A stretch of DNA of 64,000 bases from Clostridia bacterium. Its GTDB lineage: Bacteria; Bacillota; Clostridia; Christensenellales; Borkfalkiaceae. Below the pieces are notes generated by a model that was given only the letters and a program-made list of their open reading frames with translations, was not told the origin of the DNA and searched no databases. How positions within the stretch are numbered: position 1 is the first letter of the stretch; each line of letters starts with the position of its first letter. Below are positions 1-6,938 of this stretch, piece by piece. Where the stretch lies: contig JAFVQM010000030.1 in the NCBI GenBank assembly GCA_017504795.1, positions 36,632 through 100,631 on the forward strand, written 5' to 3'. Position numbers and translations under genes: made by a program.

Positions 1-399
1 GTTTGCAACCGTTATTTCTTGACTGCTAGCCGAATTCATAGCCACAACGGGGCTTGAAGAATTTACGTCACCACTCTGTTTAAGTTTGGTTTTTGCAGCA
101 GGGTTAAACGACGTGCAGAACGGGTTTACGAAATAGAACCCGTCACCCTTAATAGTACCTACGTATTTACCAAATAAGGTAAGAACGAGCGCTTCTTGCG
201 GTTTTAACACTTTAAGCCCAGGAAGAACGAAGAAACTTGCAGTAAAAACTAAAATGCAAACGATAAATAACGCGGGGCTACCGCCTGCATCCATCATTTC
301 ACCGCCCTTTATAAGACCGAACACCGATAAAATCATTACGAGTATGGTTATAATCATAACTTGCATACCTATTTTTTTGCCTATAATTTTTTCTTGCAT
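1..399 (-). CDS. SPFH/band 7 domain protein, N-terminal part
   Basis: The 133 codons present begin at an ATG preceded by AAGGAG and run off the left edge, so the C-terminal part is missing. The start MQEKIIGKK is followed by two hydrophobic segments (about residues 12-30 and 44-60) and then by a stretch, VLKPQEALVLTLFGKYVGT, that matches the beginning of the SPFH (stomatin/prohibitin/flotillin) fold, including the usual GFYFVNPF. Such proteins form membrane-bound oligomers that organise membrane microdomains; the exact role here is unknown. The promoter region contains the palindrome ATGATATCAT, which recurs in front of the restriction-modification operon at the other end of the window. Family assignment is quite secure; function is not. 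Confidence 0.8.
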   Translation of the reverse strand, partial: MQEKIIGKKIGMQVMIITILVMILSVFGLIKGGEMMDAGGSPALFIVCILVFTASFFVLPGLKVLKPQEALVLTLFGKYVGTIKGDGFYFVNPFCTSFNPAAKTKLKQSGDVNSSSPVVAMNSASSQEITVAN

Positions 400-420
400 A
401 ATAAATCTCCTTAGATTTTA

Positions 421-445
421 TTTGATATCAAAATGATATCATATA
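421..445 (-). promoter_or_regulatory. Palindromic operator candidates upstream of the SPFH gene
   Basis: Two adjacent perfect palindromes are visible: TTTGATATCAAA at 421-432 and ATGATATCAT at 433-442. They lie 22-43 bp upstream of the SPFH start codon, where a promoter is expected. The second palindrome is identical to the two copies in front of the ribbon-helix-helix gene near 63.2 kb, so binding by a related repressor is a reasonable inference. Confidence 0.5.
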
Positions 446-474
446 CTATGCGCATTGTCAAGTGTTTTGTTAAA

Positions 475-502
475 AAAAATACGCCCGTGCGGGCGTATTT
501 TA
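475..502 (-). terminator. Terminator of the PH-domain gene, overlapping its stop
   Basis: The arms AAATACGCCCG and CGGGCGTATTT are separated by only two bases, with A and T runs on both sides. The stop codon of the leftward gene at 500-502 is inside the 3' flank of the hairpin. Confidence 0.75.
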
Positions 503-967
503 CTTTTTGTCTTCTTCCGTTTCTTGGATATATGGAATTTTGGGAAAGGTTTTTCTAAGTTCGTCAACAAAATCTTCCTTCCACTCACTAGACACCGCTA
601 TTACGAAATAACTATCGTCTTCAAAAGTGAGTTCGAGTTTTTGAGTGTTGGTGATAAACTTTATTTCCTTAACGTCAGATATATCGATTTTGTTTTTTAT
701 AATGCCCCACTTCAAAATTACCTGCTTATCGGTAATTTGATAGTACGAACTTTTTATTGCAGTTATAATAAAAACGATAAATGCGATAGAGAGTAGCACG
801 GATAGTATAAGCGATACGTATTCGTAAAAGCCTGGAACTATTTGTTTTGACGATAGCCCTATAAACCTTATGGCGTTAATAACGATGCAAGCAAGGGCTA
901 TAACGCTACCTAAAATTCCTATAATATAAAACCATTTTGTAAATTTGTACTTGTATTTTTTATCCAT
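500..967 (-). CDS. Small membrane protein with bacterial PH-like domain
   Basis: I place the start at the ATG at 967 (protein MDKKYKYKFTKW..., 155 residues) rather than at a TTG 18 bases upstream, because the promoter -10 box overlaps that upstream stretch. Two transmembrane segments occupy about residues 12-35 and 47-70. The rest (SSYYQITDKQVILKWGIIKNK followed by a beta-rich segment and an acidic tail) is typical of the DUF304/bPH_2-type pleckstrin-homology fold found after membrane anchors in Bacillota. No function is known. It is divergent from the ABC-F gene and shares a 75-bp promoter region with it. There is no ribosome binding site; the mRNA is predicted to be leaderless. Confidence 0.6.
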   Translation of the reverse strand: MDKKYKYKFTKWFYIIGILGSVIALACIVINAIRFIGLSSKQIVPGFYEYVSLILSVLLSIAFIVFIITAIKSSYYQITDKQVILKWGIIKNKIDISDVKEIKFITNTQKLELTFEDDSYFVIAVSSEWKEDFVDELRKTFPKIPYIQETEEDKK

Positions 968-973
968 ATATAT

Positions 974-1002
974 ATTGTAGCACAATTTTTATAACTTTAC
1001 AA
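974..1002 (-). promoter_or_regulatory. Promoter of the PH-domain gene, predicted leaderless
   Basis: On the minus strand TTGTAA (997-1002), a 17-bp spacer and TACAAT (974-979) form a good sigma-A promoter. The -10 box ends 6 nt before the ATG at 967, so transcription would begin at or next to the A of the start codon. Confidence 0.65.
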
Positions 1003-1006
1003 ATAG

Positions 1007-1035
1007 TTGACTAAATTTGTTAAATTTTATATAGT
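1007..1035 (+). promoter_or_regulatory. Promoter of the ABC-F gene, predicted leaderless
   Basis: TTGACT (1007-1012), a 17-bp spacer and TATAGT (1030-1035) are followed by only 6 nt (TATTCT) before the ATG at 1042. No Shine-Dalgarno sequence is present. The two divergent -35 boxes are four bases apart. Confidence 0.65.
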
Positions 1036-1041
1036 TATTCT

Positions 1042-2589
1042 ATGAGTATTTTAGAAATTAGAAATTTAACCCACCGCTACGACGATAGGTATTTGTTTCA
1101 AAACGCGTCGGTTTCGGTAAACAACGGCGAACATTTAGGAATCGTTGGGCTTAACGGCGCAGGCAAAACCACTTTTATAAACATTATTGCCGGAAAGTTA
1201 TCGCAAGACGACGGCGAAGTTTTGCGCCAACCGTCCGCACGTTGGGGGTATTTAGACCAACACGCCGACATTGATAGGAGTTTAACGGTTATCGAGTATT
1301 TGCGCGGTGCGTTTACCTATCTTTACGAATTAAACGATAAACTTGAAAATATGTACCTTAAAATGGGCGAAGTAACTGACGCAGATGAACTTGATAAACT
1401 CATAAACAAGTCTGCAAGGTTACAAGACCAACTTGACGAGGCGGGTTTTTACGATTTAGATAGTAAAATCAAAAAAGTTGCAGGCGGTTTGGGGATAGGC
1501 GCAGTTGGGTACGATACGCTAATTTCTAGGCTATCAGGTGGCGAAAGAGCAAAACTTATGCTTTCAAAACTTCTTCTTGAAGAAGTTGACGTTATGCTAC
1601 TTGACGAACCTACCAACTTTTTAGATATCGAGCATATTGACTGGCTTAAAAAATACCTTAACGGCTACAAGAAAACGTTTATGGTAATCTCGCACGACAC
1701 CGATTTTTTAGACGGGGTTTGCAAATTTATAATTAACATTGAAAACGGCAACATAAAAAAATACTCGGGCAACTACTCAACCTTTACCGTTCAGCGTGAA
1801 ATGAACGCCCGCCAGTACGAAGAAGAATATAATCGCCAGCAAGCCGAAATTAAAAAAATGCAAGATTATATCGACAAAAACAAGGCGCGCGCAGCGACGG
1901 CTGGCATGGCGAATTCTAGAAAGAAAATGCTTGATAGAATTGAAGTTATGCAAAAGCCTATGACCGTGCACGACGCGGTTTTTAACTTCCCTTCTCTCCC
2001 CTTAAACAGCAAAGATTTTTTGGTTATAAAGGGGCTTGAAGTCGGCTATGATAAAACGCTTATTCCACCTATTGATTTGCACCTTAAAAGCCAAGATAAA
2101 CTTTGGATACGCGGTACTAACGGCGTTGGTAAAACTACGCTTATTAAAACTCTTCTTAGAAAAATTAGGGCGCTAGGCGGTACGTTTTTGTTTCATATAG
2201 GAGCAAAGCCAGCCTACTTAGAACAAGAACTTGACTTTCAAAACGTGAGCGACAACGCTATGAGTTTTATTGCCGAAAGATTTCCACGCTTTAACTACAA
2301 ACAGCAACGCGCGGAACTTGCCAAAGTTGGACTTAAAGGCGACCTTGCTATAAAACCTATAAAAGATATGAGCGGTGGCGAGCAAGTAAGGCTAAAACTT
2401 GCAGTACTTAACAACACCCCGTCAAACGTACTTATACTTGACGAGCCGACTAACCACTTAGACGTTCGCGCCAAGGAATCTTTGAAAAAAGCGCTTATCG
2501 AATATTCTGGCGCAATAATACTAGTTAGCCACGAACACGATTTTGCAGGCGAAATTTGTAATATTGTATTCGACGCGAAAACTAGATAA
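1042..2589 (+). CDS. ABC-F family ATP-binding protein
   Basis: A 515-residue protein with two ABC ATPase domains and no transmembrane segment. Domain 1 has Walker A GLNGAGKTT (36-44), signature LSGGE (164-168) and Walker B ending LLDEP (186-190). An interdomain linker rich in K, R and E (about 250-310) corresponds to the P-site tRNA interaction motif of the family. Domain 2 has GTNGVGKTT (358-366), MSGGE (443-447) and LILDEP (464-469). ABC-F proteins act on the ribosome as translation factors, and some confer antibiotic protection; nothing here shows which subgroup this is, so I give no gene name. It ends at a bidirectional terminator shared with the permease gene. Its mRNA is predicted to be leaderless. 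Confidence 0.92.
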   Translation: MSILEIRNLTHRYDDRYLFQNASVSVNNGEHLGIVGLNGAGKTTFINIIAGKLSQDDGEVLRQPSARWGYLDQHADIDRSLTVIEYLRGAFTYLYELNDKLENMYLKMGEVTDADELDKLINKSARLQDQLDEAGFYDLDSKIKKVAGGLGIGAVGYDTLISRLSGGERAKLMLSKLLLEEVDVMLLDEPTNFLDIEHIDWLKKYLNGYKKTFMVISHDTDFLDGVCKFIINIENGNIKKYSGNYSTFTVQREMNARQYEEEYNRQQAEIKKMQDYIDKNKARAATAGMANSRKKMLDRIEVMQKPMTVHDAVFNFPSLPLNSKDFLVIKGLEVGYDKTLIPPIDLHLKSQDKLWIRGTNGVGKTTLIKTLLRKIRALGGTFLFHIGAKPAYLEQELDFQNVSDNAMSFIAERFPRFNYKQQRAELAKVGLKGDLAIKPIKDMSGGEQVRLKLAVLNNTPSNVLILDEPTNHLDVRAKESLKKALIEYSGAIILVSHEHDFAGEICNIVFDAKTR

Positions 2590-2596
2590 ATATAAA

Positions 2597-2628
2597 AAAA
2601 GCACGATGCAAGATTGCATCGTGCTTTA
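2597..2628. terminator. Bidirectional terminator between ABC-F and purine permease genes
   Basis: The perfect 10-bp stem GCACGATGCA (2601-2610) / TGCATCGTGC (2615-2624) has a 4-nt loop and A/T tails on both sides, serving two convergent genes. Confidence 0.85.
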
Positions 2629-2641
2629 AGTTTACGCTTAA

Positions 2642-4144
2642 TTAAGCAACGGGAACGAAGAAGTACACTAAGAAGAGTACGGTTACAACGATTGCGATAA
2701 TCGAAATGTTCCAAACGGGTTTTTCACCTTTCTTAACAAGGTATTTAACAAGGTTAACAAGGTATTCAATAGCGTTCATAAAGGTATACGCGATAAGACC
2801 AATACCGATACCCTTAGTGATGGAGTACGAAAGAATCATAACTACCATAGTAAGGAAAGCAGCGGTAGCGTTGATAGCGTTAGAGAAATCTACTGATTTA
2901 ATGTTGTTTTTCATCATAAGAACGCCTACGTATACGAGCGCAGATGCAGTTGCAGCACCAGGGATAGCAGCGAATACAGGCATAATGAACATTGATAAGA
3001 AGAACAAGCAAGCAGTAGTAAACGCGGTAAGACCGGTTCTACCACCAGCAGAAACGCCTGCACCAGATTCTACGAAAGTAGTAACGGTTGAAGTACCAAG
3101 CATAGCGCCTGCGCAAGTTGCAACCGCGTCAGAAATCATGATTTTATCATAGTTGTAAGGCTTGTTATTTTCGTCAGATAAAATTCTGTTACCACCACAG
3201 CAACCAACGATAGTTCCCATAGTATCGAACATATCGATCATGCACATAGTGATAATTACCATTATTACGGTAAAGAGCGAGCCTTCGGGGAAACCTTCGG
3301 TAAATACCTGAGTAAACGAGAAGAATACACTCTTTTCACCGCCGAAGAAGTTAGCAAAGTTTTCCCAGAACTTCCAAGAAACGTTGCCTTCGCCAGCGAG
3401 AACTGAAAGGTTAGTAACGCCAAGGGGAATACCAACGATAGTAGCGCCGATAATACCGAAAATTACCGAGCCTTTAACTTTGAGTTTATCAAGTATAGCG
3501 ATAAGGAATAAGCCGATAAGACAAACGAGAGCCGATTTAGCAGCAAATGCAGGTGGGTTGCCAACGTTAACGATTTGTTCGCCCCAGTTCGTAAAGTCAA
3601 CGAAACCGATTTGAGTGTAAGGGTTGTGAACGATAACGCCTGCGTTTTGGAAACCGATATATGCAATAAATAAACCGATACCAACTGAAATTGCGCTTCT
3701 AACTGCTACGGGCATACCGTCGAACACGAGTTCACGGAAAGACTTGCCTTTAATAGTGATAAGAGAAAGAGCAAGGAAAATAAGACCCGAGATAAGAACC
3801 ATTGCAAATGCTTGACCAATGGTAAATACAACGCCGTAAGTACCAGCAGCCCAAATAGCAATAAGACCACCAAGTAACGAGTTAAGACCCATACCTGATG
3901 CTTGTGCAAGGGGCATCTTAGCAAGGAAAGCCATAAGTAAAGTACCGATTATTGCACCAAGTGCGGTTGCAATAAATACAGACGGCCAGTACGCTTGGTC
4001 AGCACCAACTAAGATTTGTGCCGGGTTAACGGTCAAAATGTAAGCCATTGCAAGGAAGGTAACTATACCTGCAACGATTTCAGTTTTGACGCTAGTTTGC
4101 TTCTTCTCAGCGTCAAAGCCGAGAGACTTCAAAAACTTATTCAT
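2642..4144 (-). CDS. NCS2 family purine permease
   Basis: A 500-residue, strongly hydrophobic protein with about 12-14 transmembrane segments. The start MNKFLKSLGFDAEKKQTSVK leads into EIVAGIVTFLAMAYILTVNP, and later stretches SGMGLNSLLGG, DMFDTMGTIVG and TTFVESGAGVSAGGRTG match the AzgA-like (hypoxanthine/guanine/adenine) branch of the NCS2 family rather than the uracil/xanthine branch. It would import a purine base with protons. Length is normal for the family. The start has AGGAGG eight bases upstream. I looked for a purine riboswitch in the leader and did not see one. Confidence 0.9.
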   Translation of the reverse strand: MNKFLKSLGFDAEKKQTSVKTEIVAGIVTFLAMAYILTVNPAQILVGADQAYWPSVFIATALGAIIGTLLMAFLAKMPLAQASGMGLNSLLGGLIAIWAAGTYGVVFTIGQAFAMVLISGLIFLALSLITIKGKSFRELVFDGMPVAVRSAISVGIGLFIAYIGFQNAGVIVHNPYTQIGFVDFTNWGEQIVNVGNPPAFAAKSALVCLIGLFLIAILDKLKVKGSVIFGIIGATIVGIPLGVTNLSVLAGEGNVSWKFWENFANFFGGEKSVFFSFTQVFTEGFPEGSLFTVIMVIITMCMIDMFDTMGTIVGCCGGNRILSDENNKPYNYDKIMISDAVATCAGAMLGTSTVTTFVESGAGVSAGGRTGLTAFTTACLFFLSMFIMPVFAAIPGAATASALVYVGVLMMKNNIKSVDFSNAINATAAFLTMVVMILSYSITKGIGIGLIAYTFMNAIEYLVNLVKYLVKKGEKPVWNISIIAIVVTVLFLVYFFVPVA

Positions 4145-4265
4145 TGAAAAATCCTCCTATATGTGTAATAACACAAAATATACTTTTATTTTAGCACTTT
4201 AATCGACATCTTTCAACAATTTTTGTGAAATTTTTTTCACAATTTTACATTTTATTTTATAAAAT

Positions 4266-4296
4266 TAAAAACGACTGCCTTTTCTCAGTCTTTTTT
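4266..4296 (-). terminator. Terminator after the Ppx/GppA gene
   Basis: A short stem GACTG/CAGTC lies between an A run and a T run, so it can work in both directions; the leftward phosphatase gene ends at 4299. Confidence 0.55.
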
Positions 4297-4298
4297 AA

Positions 4299-5813
4299 TT
4301 ATAATATTTCTAAATTCTTTTTGAAAATACGCTTAAAGTCTGTTTGAGCGGAAAGCGCGTCCTTTATCTCTAAGGTAGCGTCGCTATTAAATTCCGTTTT
4401 CATAATAACCGAATCGCCTAACACGTCACAATTTATAGTTTCTACGCTACTTGCCATACTTCTATCTAAACTTACGGCAATTCTAAGCATAATACCTAGT
4501 TTTCTAATAATTTCAACGTCATCTTCCGAAATAAACTCTTTGTATTTTATAATGTCGGCAAGTGACAAATCGTCATTTTTATAACTTGCAACCACGAGTG
4601 CCGCTAAAACGACTTCGCGTTGGGTTATGCCGTAAAGCGACGAGTTAAGTATAATGTAACTAGTGTGCTTTTGATAGTCGTAATACTTAATTGAGTTGCC
4701 CGTATTATATAGGTACGCCGCAACTTTTAATATCTTTAAGCATTGACGGGGGAATTTGTGTAGAACGCGCATTTGCTTAAATAGTTGAACGGATAAGTTA
4801 ACTACTTGTTCGCAGTGCTTTTCGTTTCTCTTGTAGTACTTAACAAGCGTTTGCAAACTGTACGTCAAAACGTCAGATATAGGTTTTTCCACCGTCATAG
4901 GAACGGCGTAGTTAAACATAATACCTTCTCTAAGACCGCAAGCGGAAATGTTCATACTATCAAAATTAAGATATTTAATGAACGCGTGCGCAACGGCGAA
5001 AGCAGACGGAAGAAGGTCCGCCCTAGTTGACGAAATGCCTTTAATGCGCTTTTTCTTGTCGATATCAAGCGATTTAAGCATGTCGTAAACACCTTCGAAC
5101 TCTTCGGTTTTAACGTTGTAGTTATGTATTAAAGGAAGTGGGCATTTCTTTTTCATCTTAACGATTTTGCAAAGATTTCTAAACGAGCCACCGCAACCTA
5201 TAAGTTGAGTTTCGGGGTCGATTTCTTTAAGCCACTCAATGCCTTTTAACTGTTCGAATATAAACTCTTCAATCTTTTCGGCTTGTTCTTCCGCGGTCAA
5301 ACCGTCACTCGAAAACAAGTCGGTAAGCGTTACCGCACCGAAAGGAAGGGTTTCGTAATTTAATAAATTTCTACGGTTGTAGTAAATAACCTTGGTACTG
5401 CCACCGCCTATTTCTAAAATTAAACCCTTAGATATATCCATAGTGTTAATTACGCCACGGTATACGTACGTTGCCTCTTCTTCGGCAGAAAGTACTTTGA
5501 GTTTAATACCCGTGTTTGCAACGATTTCATCAAGGAAACTGCGTTGATTTTTTGCACGACGAACAGCCGCCGTCGCAACCGAGATAATCCTTTCAATCTC
5601 GTACGCGTCGCACAGTTTTCTAAACATTTTAAGCGTTTTAATCGTTTCGGCTATGCGTTGGGGCTTTAAGAACCCGTCACGCTCCATGTCTTTACCTAAG
5701 CGAACGCTTTCTTTAAGTTGGTCGATAACCATAAAATGCCCGTCGCCAAGCATTTCGACGATAACGAGCCTTGCAGTATTCGAGCCTAAATCGATAATTC
5801 CTATTCTTTCCAC
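4299..5813 (-). CDS. Ppx/GppA family exopolyphosphatase / pppGpp phosphohydrolase
   Basis: A 504-residue protein of the ASKHA phosphatase superfamily. The N-terminal half has the phosphate-1 motif IDLGSNTARL (7-16), the acidic EEE (111-113) and the phosphate-2 motif EIGGGST (134-140). The C-terminal half (from about residue 310) is the all-helical, HD-like domain of long Ppx/GppA proteins. It would hydrolyse polyphosphate or pppGpp; sequence does not decide between them. The start is a GTG at 5813 with GAGG upstream. It stands alone between terminators. A TATAAT-type -10 lies near 5870. Confidence 0.85.
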   Translation of the reverse strand: MERIGIIDLGSNTARLVIVEMLGDGHFMVIDQLKESVRLGKDMERDGFLKPQRIAETIKTLKMFRKLCDAYEIERIISVATAAVRRAKNQRSFLDEIVANTGIKLKVLSAEEEATYVYRGVINTMDISKGLILEIGGGSTKVIYYNRRNLLNYETLPFGAVTLTDLFSSDGLTAEEQAEKIEEFIFEQLKGIEWLKEIDPETQLIGCGGSFRNLCKIVKMKKKCPLPLIHNYNVKTEEFEGVYDMLKSLDIDKKKRIKGISSTRADLLPSAFAVAHAFIKYLNFDSMNISACGLREGIMFNYAVPMTVEKPISDVLTYSLQTLVKYYKRNEKHCEQVVNLSVQLFKQMRVLHKFPRQCLKILKVAAYLYNTGNSIKYYDYQKHTSYIILNSSLYGITQREVVLAALVVASYKNDDLSLADIIKYKEFISEDDVEIIRKLGIMLRIAVSLDRSMASSVETINCDVLGDSVIMKTEFNSDATLEIKDALSAQTDFKRIFKKNLEIL

Positions 5814-5941
5814 TCTTTATACCTCGTAGTTTTCTAGCCCTTAAATTTGAGCAAAAGTATTAGTATTGATAATTATACACCAAAAAATCTAACATTTCAA
5901 GCCCCATATTGAAAAAAATCTTATTTTATCGATAATTTTTT

Positions 5942-6325
5942 TTATTTCTTTTGAGTTTTTTTAGTTATTTTATCTGCAAAAAACTGTAAAACGGATAGCG
6001 CGATTAAAAATCCGCCGAAAACTCTTCTTAAAACTTTAACGTCTATTATAATGCAAAGCAAACTGCCACCCACTGCAAATAGGCATGCGGGAATAATTAC
6101 TAGAAGTAACCCCTGCTTTTTTATTAGCCCGTTTTTGTAGTGAAGGTATAAAGCAACTACTGCCATAGGTATAAAAGATATAAGGTTTATCGCCTGTGAA
6201 GACTTTTGATGAAGGCTTGTAAAAAGCGATAAAAGTGGTATCAAAACCGTTCCGCCACCCATGCCCATACCGCCTAGCGTTCCACCTGCTAAACCTATTA
6301 AAATATATTTGATAACGTCGTTCAT
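5942..6325 (-). CDS. Half-size TauE/SafE family membrane protein, second of pair
   Basis: A 127-residue protein with four predicted transmembrane segments. The early motif GLAGGTLGGMGMGGGTVLIPLL is the glycine-rich repeat that occurs once in each half of a normal 250-residue TauE/SafE anion transporter. The ATG at 6325 follows GGGGG by six bases, and the upstream half-size gene ends only 15 bases before. The two are therefore probably translated from one mRNA and assemble as one transporter. Substrate unknown (organosulfur compounds and sulfite are known for the family). Confidence 0.8.
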   Translation of the reverse strand: MNDVIKYILIGLAGGTLGGMGMGGGTVLIPLLSLFTSLHQKSSQAINLISFIPMAVVALYLHYKNGLIKKQGLLLVIIPACLFAVGGSLLCIIIDVKVLRRVFGGFLIALSVLQFFADKITKKTQKK

Positions 6326-6340
6326 ATGTACCCCCGTTTT

Positions 6341-6709
6341 TTACGGGAAAAGCATCTTAATTCCCGCAATTAACATAACTACGGCAAACGCTTTTACTAG
6401 TAGTTTATTATCTATTTTTTTAAGAATTAGCGCGCCTATTATTCCGCCTATTACAACGCCTATCGTAGTAAAAAGCGTAGGGCTAAATTCTATGCCTGAC
6501 TCTTTGCTAAAAAAGTATATCCCCGCGCTTATTATAGATACGGGAAGTATTACCGCTATTGCCGTGGCGTGCGCTTTTTTTTGGGATAAGCCCATAAGTA
6601 GCGTCATAACGGGAACTACTATCATACCACCGCCACCGCCGAAAAACCCGTTTATAAAACCCGTTAGCGCGCCGAAAATTACCGTTAAAATCTTTTGCTT
6701 TTTACTCAT
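6341..6709 (-). CDS. Half-size TauE/SafE family membrane protein, first of pair
   Basis: A 122-residue protein with about four transmembrane segments; GALTGFINGFFGGGGGMIVVP is the same family repeat as in the neighbouring gene. I choose the ATG at 6709 (MSKKQKIL) over a TTG 39 bases upstream because the extra residues do not resemble the family. No clear ribosome binding site is seen in front of either start. It lies directly upstream of the second half-size gene. Confidence 0.78.
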   Translation of the reverse strand: MSKKQKILTVIFGALTGFINGFFGGGGGMIVVPVMTLLMGLSQKKAHATAIAVILPVSIISAGIYFFSKESGIEFSPTLFTTIGVVIGGIIGALILKKIDNKLLVKAFAVVMLIAGIKMLFP

Positions 6710-6834
6710 AGAGATAGTGTTTGCAAAAGTTAAAAATAAATAAAACAATTACTAAAAATTTTTCAATTTGACTTTTTTTTGCTTTAATCCTACGAAAAAT
6801 ATGTTTTTACCTTGAAAAAACTACGCTTTAAGTA

Positions 6835-6863
6835 TTGATTTTTTATCAAAAATGTTTTATACT
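6835..6863 (+). promoter_or_regulatory. Promoter of the 1007-residue lipoprotein gene
   Basis: TTGATT (6835-6840), 17 bp, TATACT (6858-6863). The resulting leader of about 70 nt contains a small GC hairpin (GGGCG/CGCCC around 6885-6900) and a ribosome binding site AAGGTGG seven bases before the ATG. The rest of the 190-bp gap is AT-rich without other signals. Confidence 0.55.
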
Positions 6864-6938
6864 AAGTTAGTATTATAATAAAATGCGGGCGTACGCGCCC
6901 TAATAAATTACGGCTAAAACAAAAAAACAAGGTGGCTT

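Noticed and set aside
1042-2589. ABC-F gene as an antibiotic resistance determinant
   Set aside because: The linker and overall sequence do not let me place it in a resistance subgroup; most ABC-F proteins in Bacillota are housekeeping translation factors.
4145-4298. Purine riboswitch upstream of the NCS2 permease
   Set aside because: The 50-60 bp between a plausible promoter and the AGGAGG are too short and lack the conserved riboswitch core.
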